Shown here piece after piece: positions 9,584-21,000 of a DNA stretch of 64,000 nucleotides. The notes beneath the pieces are model-generated. The model made no database searches. It had not been told where the DNA came from and saw nothing but the letters and a program-made list of their open reading frames with translations. Made by a program: the position numbers and the translations under genes. Location: positions 186,001-250,000 of the forward strand of contig NZ_CADFEN010000003.1 of assembly GCF_902833145.1 (NCBI RefSeq). The letters are read 5' to 3'. The number at the start of each line of letters is the position of its first letter. Positions within the stretch are counted from its first letter, which is position 1. This DNA is from Burkholderia sp. BCC0506 (GTDB lineage Bacteria; Pseudomonadota; Gammaproteobacteria; Burkholderiales; Burkholderiaceae).

Positions 9584-10974
9584 GACGCACCTCCCGCGCG
9601 CACGCGCCGCACCGCCGCCGCTTGCGACGCGCTCGCGCTGACGCTGGCATTGGCGCCGGGCACGGCCGGCAACCCGCGGATCAGCCGCCGCAAATGCAGC
9701 CGGTACGCGAAATGCTCGACCTCGATCACGTGCCGCGGCGTGCGATGGAACGCGATGCCGCCGCGCCAGTCCGAGCGGCCGCGCCGGATCAGCCGGTCGA
9801 CGCGCGCGGCCTTGCGCGGCGCCGCGTCGCGTGCATGCAGATAGCGCGCGAGCAATTGCGCCTGATAGTCCATCAGCGGCCAGTTGCCGGTCGACGTCTG
9901 GAACAGCCCGATGAAGAACAGGTCGCGGTGCTGCGCGTCGAACATGTTGAGATACAGCGCCGGCTGCGCCTTGGGCCATTGCAGATGCGCCTGGTCGATG
10001 AACGGAAAGCTCGGCCGGTAGCCGGTCGCGTACACGATCACGTCGACCGGTTCCTCGCCGCCGTCGACGAACACGACGCGATCGCCCCGCAGTTCGCGCA
10101 CGTCGGGCCGCGCGGCGAGGTCGCCGTGGCCGAGGTGATAGAACAGCGTCGAGTTGATGATGAAATGCGATTCGAACAGCTTGTGGTCGGGCTTGCGCAG
10201 CCCGTAGTGTTCCGGTTGCCCGGCCGTCGTCAGGCGCAGCAGCCGCTCGCCGAAGAAGCGGCGCGCCCACAGCGGCATGCGCAGCCGCAGCGGCCACTCG
10301 GCCCACTCGTCGGCCGGCATCCCGAACAGGAATTTCGGCCAGTAGTAGTAGCCGCGCCGCGTGCTGTGGAACACCGCGCGTGCATGATGGGACGCCTCGA
10401 CGGCGATGTCGCAGCCCGAGTTGCCGGCGCCCACCACCAGCACGCGCTTGCCGCTGAAGATCTCCGGCGTGCGGTACTGGGACGAATGCAGTTGCAGCCC
10501 GTCGAAGCGCCCCGGATAGTCGGGCAGTTGCGGATGCGACAGATGGCCGTTGCAGACGATCACGCCGCGATAGGTGCGCACTTCGCCGCGATCCAGTTCG
10601 ACGCGCCACTGCGTGCCGTCGGCAACCGGCGCGATCTCGAGCACCGAGCGGCCGAACTCGATCCGGTCGTACACGCCGAAGCGCCGCGCGTACGCACGCA
10701 GATACGCGAGCGCCTGGTCGCCGCGCGCGTAGGTCGGATAGTCGTCGGGAATCGGAAAGTCGGTGTACTCGGAAAACCGCTTCGAGCTGATCATGTGAAT
10801 CGACCGATACACGGCCCCGCTCGGCCGGCCGTAGTACCAGTTGCCGCCGACATCGTCCTCGCGCTCGATCACGTCGAAGCCGATGCCGGCCGCGAGCAGG
10901 TTCTTCGCGGCGGCGATCCCCGCCGCGCCCGCACCGATGATGCAGTACCGCGCGCCGTCGTTGCGCTCCGTCAT
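9580..10974 (-). CDS. Flavin-containing monooxygenase (FMO/Baeyer-Villiger class)
   Basis: This 464-residue enzyme has an N-terminal FAD-binding GAGAAG near residue 15. The FMO fingerprint FxGxxxHxxxY appears as FDGLQLHSSQY, the NADPH motif as VVGAGNSG, and the C-terminal ATGY motif as YATGYRPSF. The family inserts one oxygen atom into soft nucleophiles or ketones using NADPH and O2. ATG 10974 follows AGGAG at normal spacing. It sits 20 bp after the P450-KR gene and directly before the lipid-type ABC genes, which suggests oxidative tailoring of the megasynthase product. The substrate cannot be read from sequence. The Ala/Ser-rich C-terminal tail is probably disordered. Confidence 0.92.
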   Translation of the reverse strand: MTERNDGARYCIIGAGAAGIAAAKNLLAAGIGFDVIEREDDVGGNWYYGRPSGAVYRSIHMISSKRFSEYTDFPIPDDYPTYARGDQALAYLRAYARRFGVYDRIEFGRSVLEIAPVADGTQWRVELDRGEVRTYRGVIVCNGHLSHPQLPDYPGRFDGLQLHSSQYRTPEIFSGKRVLVVGAGNSGCDIAVEASHHARAVFHSTRRGYYYWPKFLFGMPADEWAEWPLRLRMPLWARRFFGERLLRLTTAGQPEHYGLRKPDHKLFESHFIINSTLFYHLGHGDLAARPDVRELRGDRVVFVDGGEEPVDVIVYATGYRPSFPFIDQAHLQWPKAQPALYLNMFDAQHRDLFFIGLFQTSTGNWPLMDYQAQLLARYLHARDAAPRKAARVDRLIRRGRSDWRGGIAFHRTPRHVIEVEHFAYRLHLRRLIRGLPAVPGANASVSASASQAAAVRRVRAGGAS

Positions 10975-10994
10975 GGTGGATCTCCTCTTTCCGT

Positions 10995-13900
10995 TCAAAG
11001 AACCGACGCGGCCGCGGCCTGCATCTCGGTCGCGCCCGCGAGCCGCGCGTCGTGCAGATCGGCGATCGATGCGCCCGCGCGATCCGCGATCGCGAAGCCG
11101 CCGTGCGAATAGCGCAGCAGCATCTCGGCGTCGCCGGCCTGCGCCGCGCCGAACACGATGCGCCCGATGCGCCACGCGCTCGGCGGCTCGCCGTCCTCGG
11201 GCCACGCGCCGAGCAGCACGCGCAACACGTTTTCGAGATGGTTGACCGGCAGCCACAGCTGCGGGCACGGCGCGTCGCCGCCGTCGCCCGGGCCGCCTCC
11301 GTCGGTCGGCGCGCGCCACAACGTCTCGGCGTCGGCGGCCCGCGCCTGCGCGATGCCGTCGCGCCAGCACGCGTCGGGCAGCAGGTCGCCGCGCCAGCTC
11401 GCACGCGCGACCGGCCGCGGCGCATCGTCGTGCGCATCGCGCGGCAGCGATACCGTCGAGCCTGCGGGCGGACGGCTGCGATACAGGAACGACGCATCGA
11501 GCAGCGCGCGGCCGGCGAGCGTTGCACAGCGGACCGTCACGCGCCAGCCGTCGTCCATCGTGCGGCCCGCTACGTCGGTGTCGAGCGCGACGTCGCCGCG
11601 CGCGTCGAGCGCGTCGGCGAGCGCATCGAGCGCGATCGTCACGTCGACGGCTTCGTGCAGGTAAGCGGGCTCGCCGTCGGGCGGCGCGACCCAGTCGGCC
11701 ACCACGCGCGCATGCTCGAGCAGCAGCGACGCAGGCATCGCCGCGCGACCGCTAAAGCGAAATGCACGTGTATAGGGTGCGCCGGCCGTGCGATAGCGCG
11801 TCGAGAAGAACGCGAACGGCCGGAATCGTGTCGGCTCGCCCGCGTGGTGCCGGCGCGTCGCGAGTTCGCCGAGATTCGGCAGGCCGTCGACCGCATCGAA
11901 GCCGCGCAGCTGGATCGGCGTCAGTGCACGGCCGACAGCACCCATGTACATCGGTTCGCCGCTATCGGAAGCCGCGAGCTCGGCGAGCCAGTGGCGCACG
12001 CCGTCGTCGATGCGCATCGGCGTCACGTAGCGCCGCGTGACGGCCAGGTTCGTGATCATCCCGACACCGTTCCACGTCGGCCACACGAGCGTCTTCACGC
12101 GGCACGTGCCGGCGTCGCGTCGCGCCCACCAGCCGAGCCGCGCGAGCGCCTCGTTCGCGGCCGCATAGTCGGTCTCGCCCGTCATGCCGCCCCAGCGGCC
12201 GGTCAGCGAGCCGACGTTGACGAAGCAGTCGACGCGCGGCCGCTCGCGCACCGCCGCGTAGAGATTCATGAAGCCGAGCACCTTCACGCGCACGGTGTCG
12301 ACGAATTCGTCGGCGGTCTTGCGCGGCAGCCGCACCGGCCGATCGATGCCGGCGTTGTGGACGACCCCGCGCAAACGCTCGCCGAATTCGTCGCACAGTG
12401 CGCGCACCGCGGTGGCATCGGTCACGTCGCACACGCGGTAGTGCACGGGCAGACCGAGCGCGGCCACCGCGTCGAGCGACGCCTTCAGTTCACGGCGCCG
12501 TTCGAGCTGCCGCAGCGTATGCCGGATCGCCTTCGGCGGCCGCTGCGGCGTCGCCTGACGCAGCAGGTCGAGCCCGTAGCGCTTGAACCCCGCGTCGTCG
12601 AGGGCGAGCCACGGCTCGTCGCCGGCCGGCAACGCGTCGCGGCCTGTGACGATCACCGCGCAGCGATGACGTTTCGCGATCTCGCAGGCGGCCAGGAAGC
12701 CGATTCCGCGCGCGCCGCCCGAAAACAGTACGACGTCGTCCGGCCCCCAGTCGGGCGCCGCGTGCGCCGGCAGGTCCTCGCGACGCGCGACGAGCGTATG
12801 GCGGCATCCGCCGCGATGGCCGACCTCGAAGCGCCCCCAGCGATACAGTTCGCGCACGAGCAATCCGTCGACGCGCCCCGTCTCGTCGGGTGCGATGTCG
12901 AGCACGCGCACGTTGCAGTTCGGCAATTCCTGGGGCAGCGTCTTCGCGAGGCCCGCCCACAAGCCGCCGAGCGGCTGCACGAGCGTGTCGTCGCCGTAGC
13001 CCATCAGCCCGTCCTGCCACGTGATCGCGAGATAAAACAGCCGCGACGTCGACTCCTCCTGCACCCAGTCGCCATAGCACGCCTGCAGCAACGCGACCGT
13101 GCGGCGCAGCGGCGCGTCCCACTGGTCGTGTCCGTCGAGCGAGAACGGCGCTTCGACGCCGAGATCGACGATGCCGTCGAACGGCCCCGACTGCACGACG
13201 AAGGTGCTCGCGGCGCTCGCCGGATCGACGCCGTCGGCCGGCGCGAATACGCTCGGCTTCGCGCACGCGCGCAGCAGCGCCGCCACCACGCGTTCGACCG
13301 TGCGGCCGCGCCCGTTGACGATCGCGATCCGCTTGCCGCTCAGTTCAGCCGCGGGCGCGTCGGGCAGCGGTTCGATTTCGACCGGCCGCCATGTGAAGCG
13401 GTGTGTCGGCGCGGCGTCGGTGTGCAGCCGCGTGTCGTTCGTCGTGACGTCGCGCCGGAGAAAGGCCAGCACGTCGGGTGCCAGCGTGGGGCCGGCGGGC
13501 GTGGATGCGGGTGCAGCCGCGCTCGCCGGCTGCGCCGCTTCGGGCCCCTGCGACGACGACTGGGGCAGCCGCGCTTGCGTGCCCGTGAACGGACACGCCG
13601 CTGCGCGCTCGGCCCGCGCGCTCGTGTCGCGTGCCGCCTGCATCGTCGGCCCCCGTTCGCGCGAGCGCGGCTTCGCGATCAACCGGATGCCGTCGCGCGG
13701 ACGCAGCGAGATCGTCGCACCGGTCTCGAGCGAATGCCCCGGCACCGCGCTCAGGTCGATGTGCTGCGCGACCACCGCGATCAGCACGCGCATCTGCAGC
13801 AGCGCGGTCTGATAGCCGATGCACTTGCGCATGCCGCCGCCGAACGGGAAATACGCATACTTATGCCGCGCCGGCGCGTGCGATCCGAAGTTTTCCGGAT

Positions 13901-15005
13901 CGAATGCGTCGGGGTTCGCCCACAGCGCCGGATGACGATGCGTGACGTACGGCGACATGAACACCGACGTGCCGGCCGGCACGTGATAGCCGCCGATTTC
14001 GTCGTCGTCGACCAGATCGCGCGTGAAGCCCCAGATCGGCGGATACACGCGCAGGATCTCGTCGACGGTCTGCACCAGATACGGCAGGCGCTCGATGTCG
14101 CGCGCGTCGGGCGCCCGACCGCCGAGCACGGCGTCGAGCTCCTCGCGCAGCCGGCGCAGCACGTGCGGATGCTGCGCGAGCGCATAGAGCCCCCACGCCA
14201 TGCCGCTGCCGGTGGTTTCGTGGCCCGCGAGAAACACCGTCATCACCTCGTCGTGCACCTCGCGCTCGGTCAGCGGCGCGCCCGTGTCGGGGTCGCGCGC
14301 GGCGAGCAGCAGCGAGATCACGTCGCTCGGCTCGCTGCGTCCCGCGCGATGCTCCGCGACGATCGCGTCGACGATCGTGTCGATGCCGCGGCGCGCGTGC
14401 GCGATCCGGCGATTGAACGGCGTCGGCATCCAGCGCGGCACGAAATCGTTCAGGTTGCCCTGCGGCATCATCGCCTCGATGCCGAAGCGCACGGCCGGCC
14501 CGACGTCGTCCGCGTGCCGCGAGATGTCCGCGTTGAACAGCATCAGCCCGAGCATGCGCAGACTCACGCGCATCATCTCCTCGACGACGTCGAACGGCGC
14601 GTGCGCGGGCCGCTTCGACCAGCGCTCGACGAGCGCGAGCGCCGCGTCGCCCACCGCGGCCGTGTGCGCGTCCACCTGCTTGCGGTGAAAGAGCGGCTGC
14701 ACGACGCGCCGGTGACGCCGCCAGAATTCGCCGTCGGTCGTCAGCAGCCCGTCGCCGAAGAACATCTTGAAGTTGTCGTAGAAGCGGCCGCGCACGTAGT
14801 TGCGGTGATTGTCCTGCAGCACGTGCTGGATGCCGTCCGGATGCGCGAGCGCGTGCGTGAGGAACGGCCCCAGGCGGTTGCGGGCGATATCGCCGTACTG
14901 CTGCTGCAGCTTCAGCAGCATCCTGACGGGGTTGCGCTTGTATTCCGCCAGGTTGCCCATCACGACGCTGCCGCGCGGGCCCGGCGCGAGACGCTTCGTG
15001 CTCAT
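10995..15005 (-). CDS. Cytochrome P450 fused to ketoreductase domain protein
   Basis: This 1336-residue two-part protein begins at ATG 15005, overlapping the megasynthase stop as ATGA. Residues 1 to about 450 are a complete P450: I-helix AGHETTG (260-266), ExxR as EILR (316-319), and heme loop FPFGGGMRKCIG with Cys395. A low-complexity linker (about 455-510) leads to an NADPH-dependent ketoreductase: GGARGIG near 763-769, with Ser933, Tyr947 and Asn951 placed as in PKS/PUFA-synthase KR domains. The last 270 residues resemble a hot-dog dehydratase but lack the HxxxGxxxxP motif and so look inactive. No stop separates the parts. An internal ATG near 13641 lacks a convincing ribosome-binding site. 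Such a P450-KR fusion is not one I know as an established architecture. Confidence 0.88.
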   Translation of the reverse strand: MSTKRLAPGPRGSVVMGNLAEYKRNPVRMLLKLQQQYGDIARNRLGPFLTHALAHPDGIQHVLQDNHRNYVRGRFYDNFKMFFGDGLLTTDGEFWRRHRRVVQPLFHRKQVDAHTAAVGDAALALVERWSKRPAHAPFDVVEEMMRVSLRMLGLMLFNADISRHADDVGPAVRFGIEAMMPQGNLNDFVPRWMPTPFNRRIAHARRGIDTIVDAIVAEHRAGRSEPSDVISLLLAARDPDTGAPLTEREVHDEVMTVFLAGHETTGSGMAWGLYALAQHPHVLRRLREELDAVLGGRAPDARDIERLPYLVQTVDEILRVYPPIWGFTRDLVDDDEIGGYHVPAGTSVFMSPYVTHRHPALWANPDAFDPENFGSHAPARHKYAYFPFGGGMRKCIGYQTALLQMRVLIAVVAQHIDLSAVPGHSLETGATISLRPRDGIRLIAKPRSRERGPTMQAARDTSARAERAAACPFTGTQARLPQSSSQGPEAAQPASAAAPASTPAGPTLAPDVLAFLRRDVTTNDTRLHTDAAPTHRFTWRPVEIEPLPDAPAAELSGKRIAIVNGRGRTVERVVAALLRACAKPSVFAPADGVDPASAASTFVVQSGPFDGIVDLGVEAPFSLDGHDQWDAPLRRTVALLQACYGDWVQEESTSRLFYLAITWQDGLMGYGDDTLVQPLGGLWAGLAKTLPQELPNCNVRVLDIAPDETGRVDGLLVRELYRWGRFEVGHRGGCRHTLVARREDLPAHAAPDWGPDDVVLFSGGARGIGFLAACEIAKRHRCAVIVTGRDALPAGDEPWLALDDAGFKRYGLDLLRQATPQRPPKAIRHTLRQLERRRELKASLDAVAALGLPVHYRVCDVTDATAVRALCDEFGERLRGVVHNAGIDRPVRLPRKTADEFVDTVRVKVLGFMNLYAAVRERPRVDCFVNVGSLTGRWGGMTGETDYAAANEALARLGWWARRDAGTCRVKTLVWPTWNGVGMITNLAVTRRYVTPMRIDDGVRHWLAELAASDSGEPMYMGAVGRALTPIQLRGFDAVDGLPNLGELATRRHHAGEPTRFRPFAFFSTRYRTAGAPYTRAFRFSGRAAMPASLLLEHARVVADWVAPPDGEPAYLHEAVDVTIALDALADALDARGDVALDTDVAGRTMDDGWRVTVRCATLAGRALLDASFLYRSRPPAGSTVSLPRDAHDDAPRPVARASWRGDLLPDACWRDGIAQARAADAETLWRAPTDGGGPGDGGDAPCPQLWLPVNHLENVLRVLLGAWPEDGEPPSAWRIGRIVFGAAQAGDAEMLLRYSHGGFAIADRAGASIADLHDARLAGATEMQAAAASVL

Positions 15006-18000
15006 GCGGACACCTGTTCGGCAGCCGCCTGCGCCGCGCGTTGCGCGTCGACCTCGCCACGTGCGGCGAACGCGCCGGTCACGCGATGCACGTAGCCGAT
15101 CACGATGCCCGTCACGTCGCGCATTTGCATCAGGACCCTGCCGTCCGGGCGCACAGCGACGAACCGGTTGCCGCTGCTCGCAGGCCCCTCGAGCGCGAAC
15201 GCGCGCGGCGTCACGTGCAGCGCGATCGATGCGTGACGGGCCGACAGCTCGCAGTCGTTGCCGGTTTCGTACAGGTCGATGCGCCCGATCGACATCGGCG
15301 CCGCGAGCGGGATGTAGTCGCCGGCGACATGATCGAGCGCCGCCACGCGCGCGAGCCCGTCGAGCAGGATGCTCGGCACCACGAACCGCAAGAACACCGG
15401 ATCGCCGTCCGGCACGTTCAGCCGGAACCGTGCGTGCTTGCCCGCGTCGCTCATGCCGGTGTCGGTCGTCGACACGAACGGGCCGGTCAGCCGCACCGGC
15501 GCCGCGTCGAAGTGATACGGATCGGCGACCGGCGTGAACGTGCCGGCCGCCGCTTCGCTCCACACCGGCGCCGGCGCGTAGGTCTCGGCCAGACGCACGG
15601 TGATCTCGAAGTGCGGCTTGTCGCGCACGAGCAACTGGCCGCCCGGCGCGAGCACGTCACCGGCGATCCTCACGTGCACGAGTACGGCGTCGCCATCGCG
15701 CGATGCGATCCGCGCATGGATGCGCTTCATGCTCGGCCGTTTCGCATCGTAGACGCGCAGGAAGTGCAGGAAGGTCGCGTCCGCGAACCCGACCACCTTG
15801 AGCCCCGGCACGAGCCGCAGCGCGGCCTCGGCGGCCACTTCGGGCACGAAGGTGCCGGGCAGCGTCGGGAAGCCGTTGACGACGTGATGCTGCAGGTACG
15901 CGTCACGCTCGAGATCGAACACACGCTCGACCGTCACGCTGTCGTCGGTGCGCGCGAGTTCGCGGCCGAGATAGAAATCGGGCGCGCGCACGGCGCCAGG
16001 CGCCGGTTCGTCGAGGTCGAAATACCCGGGCAGGTGCGTTTCGATCGCGCGCCGCTCGGCATCGCCGAGATGCACGGACATCGCCGCCCGCTCGGCGAGA
16101 CCGAGCTCGCGCATGAAGTGATGCTGCCCTTCCGCGGTGCGCATGCTCGTAAACAGCCCGCTTTTCTCGAGAAATGCGCGTGTGACCGGATTCGCGCCGA
16201 GCCCGACCGAGCGCCACAGGGTCCAGCCGATCGTGAATTCGTCGTGGCCGAGCGTCGCGCGGTGATACGACGCCTGCGTGTTCAGGAAGTCGTTACCCGA
16301 CGCGTAGTCGGTTTCGCCCGCCTGCCCCGTCAGGCCGATGAACGATCCGAAGTTGCACCACAGGCGCGGCTGCCGCGCACCGAACGCGCGCCGCAGGTTC
16401 CAGTAGCCGCGCACCTTGATGTCGCGCACCGCGACGAAATCGTCGAGCGACTTCACGCGCACCGACGCCGAACGATTCAGTCCGGCCGCGTTGACCAGCA
16501 GGTCGATGCGCGGCTCGCGCGCGAGGATCGCGTCGATGGCCGTCTTCACGCTGTCAGGGTCGAGCACGTCGGCACGCACGTAGGTCACGCGATGCGCGCC
16601 GCTGAATGCGCGCATTGCCTCGATGTTCAGGCACGCCGTGCGCGCGTCGGCACGCCGCTCGAACGCGTGAATGATCTCCGGCAACGGTCGCGCCGGATGC
16701 AACGCCTTTTGCTGGCGGATGTAGTCGGGACGACTCTTCGAGAACGTTTCGTCGTCCATCGTCAGGAGCTCGGCATCGACCGCGTCGAGCGCGCTGCTGC
16801 CGATCAGGTACAGCGTCGGCCGCACGTACGCGGCGAGTGTCTTCATCAGCTCGCCGGTGATCCCGCGCGCTCCGCCGACCGCCACGACGACCGAGTCCTG
16901 GCCGAGCGACAGCCGCTCGTCCGCGCGCAGTTCGCCCGCCTCCGCGATCACGCGCGGCGTGCGGCGCCGCCCTGCGCCCAATGCGACGACCGGCAGCCAG
17001 TGGCGTGCGCCGCTTTCGCGCTCGGCATCGCGCAGCGCATCGGGCAGCGCGCGGGCGTCGGTCAGCACGGCGACCGGATGCGCTTGCGGCATCTCGATCG
17101 CAAGCGCCTTCACGAGGCCCGTGAACAGGCCGGCATCCGGATGCGGCACGTCGCCCGCGAGCGCGTCGAGCAGCAGCGCGACGAACGTGCCGTCGCGCTC
17201 GAGTGCGTCGTGGCAGCGCTTGATCGCGAGGAACGCGAGGTCGTGCAACGCGAGCCGCGCGGGTGCGGCCGGCGCGGCGACGCCCGGTGCGAGCGCGCTG
17301 GCGTCGAGCGACGTCAGCACGCGCACGTGGCCGATGTCGTCGGGGAATATGTCGAGCGCCGCTGCGTCGATATGCTCGATCCAGTGCCAGCCGGGCCTGC
17401 GGGTGGCGAGCGGCCGGGTCGACAGCACCACGCAGCCGGGCCCCGGCTCGGCGTGCGCGGCCAGGACTTCCGGCATGTCGGTCACGATCACGCAGCGCGG
17501 CGTGATGAACGGCGTTGACTGCCCCGCAGGCCGCCACGGCGCGTCACGCCATTCGATCCGGTAACGCGCGACGCCGAGCGGTTCGCCGTCGGCCGCGACG
17601 CCGGTCCGGCGCAGCGTGCCGGGCAGCAAGGTGCCGGGGGAAACGGGTGCGGCCGATGCGGCAGTCGGGGTAGCCGGCGCCACCGAAGCAGCGGCCGGCG
17701 CGGCTCGACGGGCAGACGGCTCGGGCATCGGCGTCGACGTCGCCTCGCCGTCCGGTTCGCCCGACGCAGCCGCTTGCGCGCCCACGCCTTCGCAGGCGAC
17801 GTGCAGCGCATAGCGCGCACGATCTCCGCCGCTGTCGCGCGTAAGCGTCGTGCCGGCCTCACGCGCGACGACCGCGCGCAGCACGTCGATCGCCGAATCG
17901 GCGCCGGCATAGGTCACCGCCCGGCCCGTTGCATCGCGCGGCGCGGCCGGTTGGACGGCCGCCTGCGCGTCGCCGCCGCCGACCACCGCCAGCACCGGCA

Positions 18001-21000
18001 GCCCTTCGACTTGCGCGCGCCGTACGGTCGTCACCGCGAACAGCACGATGCCCTCCGCGAGCGGCAGATCGAATGCCGGGCGCACTTCCTCCGCCGAGTT
18101 GCCGTTGATCCCGCCGACGATCGCCATGTCGAGCTCGCCGCTGCACAGAAAGCGCTCGGCCGCCTCGAACGCGGCCAGCGTCGACGCATGCCCCGCGTCG
18201 ACCGTCATGTTCATCCCGTGCAAGTCGTGATAGTTCGCGACGCGCGCCGGGATCACGTTCGGCATCATCCCCGGGAACGAATTCTCGGTCGTGGGCGCGA
18301 CCAGCTGTTTCGTCGCCTCGCGCAGGCCATTCAGCACGCGTTCGGTCGCCGCGCGCTCGTCCGGCCGCGCCGCGTCGAGCACCGCGGCCGCGATGTCGTC
18401 GAGATAGCAACGGCTCGCGTAAAGCGCCGCATTGCGCGTCGGCCCCATGTGTCCCATCACGAGCCCGATCGTATCCGCATGCGCGGCCCAGAACGCGCCG
18501 AGGCGTTCGCGCAGGTCGTGCGCGGCGTCGAGCGCCAACAGCTGGCAGCGGTCGAGCGCGCGCAGCACGGCCGGCGGCATCTTCACGCGCGCGAAACTCG
18601 GCAGCGGATAGCCGATTCCGAAGCTCGCGTCCGGCGCGCGGCCTTCGCCGCGCAACCAGGCCGCGACCTGCGCGTCGCCGTCGAGGCCGGGGAATTTCGC
18701 CGACCATCCGACGATCGCGAGCGGCTCGCGCTTGAAGCGGCCGCTTGTCGGGCCGGCGGGCAAATCGTCGCGGTATTCAGACACGATCAGGTGCCCGTTC
18801 GTCCCGCCGAAGCCGAACCCGGACACCGCCGCGACGCGCGCCGCGTCGCGCCGGGCCGGCCACGGTACCGGCGCGACCGGAATCCGCAGGCTGGTGGCGC
18901 CGATGTCGAACTCGGGCGGCGGCTCGCCGAAGCGATGCTGCGGCGGAATCACCTGATGCCGCAAGCCGAGCAGCACCTGGATCACCGACACGACGCCCGC
19001 CGCCCAGCCGGTATGGCCGACCAGCGACTTGTTCGACGTCACCTGCACCGGCCGGTCGCGCCGGATCGCATCGCGCAGGCTCTGGAATTCGGCGAGATCG
19101 CCAGCCGGCGTACCGGTTGCGTGCGCAACGACCCAGTCGACGTCGCCGGGCACCGTCTCGGTGCGTGCGTACGCGCGGTCGATCGCGATGCGCTGGCCGG
19201 CCGAATTCGGCGCATAGATCGCCTTGCCTTTGCCGTCCGACGACGAGCCGAACGATTTGAGCACGCCGAGAATGCGGTCGCCGTCCGCGCGCGCGCGGTG
19301 CAGACGCTTCAGGATCACGACGCCCGCGCCGTCCGCGAACAGCACGCCGTCGCAGTTGCGATCGAGCGGGCGCACCTCCCCGCTGCGCGACAGCCCGTGC
19401 AGTTTCGAGAACAGGATCGAGCCGCGCGGCGCGAGCGCGAATGCCCCGCCGCACGCGACCACGTCCTGCTGGCCGAGCAGCAGCGCCTTGATCCCGAGGT
19501 CGATCGAATACAGCGACGACGAACACGCGGTATCGACCATCATGGTTTGCGCGTCGTCCGGCAGCACGCCCTTCATCGCGTTCAGGCCGACGCGGTGCGG
19601 GAAGAACGACGCGAGATCGCCGGCGCCGCGCGCGTAGCGCGCGCTCAGCACCGCATCGATCGCGGCCACGCGGCGCGCGCGCTCGGCCGCGTCGACGCCC
19701 GCGTCGACCAGCACCGCGTTCAGGCGCTCGCGGGCGGCGGCCAGCACCATGCCCTCCTCGAGATGCTGGCTGCCGTCCGCCGTATAGCCGACGAGGAACG
19801 CGACGCGATCGGCGTCGCGCAGCGTCACGCCGTCGAGCGACTGGCACAGCGCGTGCCGCAGCCACAACGTCGTCAGCTCGCGCGGCGCGGTGCCTGCATC
19901 GAGCTCCGCGCGCACCGTCGGGCATGGCTCGAAGCGTTCGATGAAGACCGAGCGCGACTGATAGCTCTTGTCCTCGGCCGACGTATCGGGCGAGTAGAAC
20001 GAGCGGTAGTCCCACCGGTCCGGCGGCACGTCGCCGAACAGTTCGGGGCCGTCCATCAGCGCCCGCCAGAAGGCATCCGGATCGCTCGCGCCGGGCAGCG
20101 CCAGCCCCATGCCGACCACGGCGATGTCGTCGCTGTCGGGTGCATCGTCGGCCGGCGCCGCCGTGCGGCCGGCCGATGCGTCGCCCGGCGGCGCGGCGGC
20201 GGCCACCGTGTCGGGCGCGTTCGCGGCGGGCTTCTCCGTCGCCCATTCGGCGCGCGGCGACAATCCTTCGCTGCACAGCGACAGCCCGCCGTCCGCGACG
20301 ACCACCTGCCCGGTGATCCAGCGCGCGGCGTCCGACGCGAGGAACACGACGAGATCCGCGAGGTCTTCCGCGCGCGCGAGCCGTTTCAACGGCGTCGCCG
20401 CGATACTCGAGCGCTTGGTGTTCTCGGGGTCCGGAAACTGCGCGGCGACGTCGCCGTCGATCAGCGTCGACGATGCGCCGTTCACGCGAATGTCGCGGCC
20501 CGCGTACTCGACGGCGAGATAGCGCGTGAGCGACTCGAGCGCCGCCTTCGCGGTACCGACGACCAGATAGTTGGCCGGCACGAGCGTCGCGCCCACCGAC
20601 GACACGTTGACGATCGCACCACCGCCCGAACGCGCCATCAACGCCGCGGCGCGGCGCGCGCACCAGAACGCACCCTTCAGGTTGGTGTCGAGCGCGCGAT
20701 CGAAATGCTCGGCGCCGATCTCGTCGACGCCGAGCAACGCACCCGACGCGGCGTTGTTGACGAGCACGTCGAGGCGGCCGAAGCGCCGTTCGATCTCGTC
20801 GAACATCCGGTCGACCTGCGCCTGCTGCGCGACCGACGCGCGGATCACGTCGACGGTCGCACCGAGTGCGCGCAACTCGTCGGCGGTCTGCTTCGACGCG
20901 TCGAGCGAGTGAAAGAAATTCAGGATCACGTGCGCGCCCTGCTCGGCGAAACGCCTGCAGATCGCCTTGCCCACGTTTTTCGCACCGCCCGTCACGAGAA

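Noticed and set aside
11052-15095. Very long open frame on the plus strand opposite the P450-KR gene
   Set aside because: It is a high-GC shadow: composition is Arg/Ala/His-rich with no domain signatures, while the minus strand carries clear P450 and KR motifs over the same interval.
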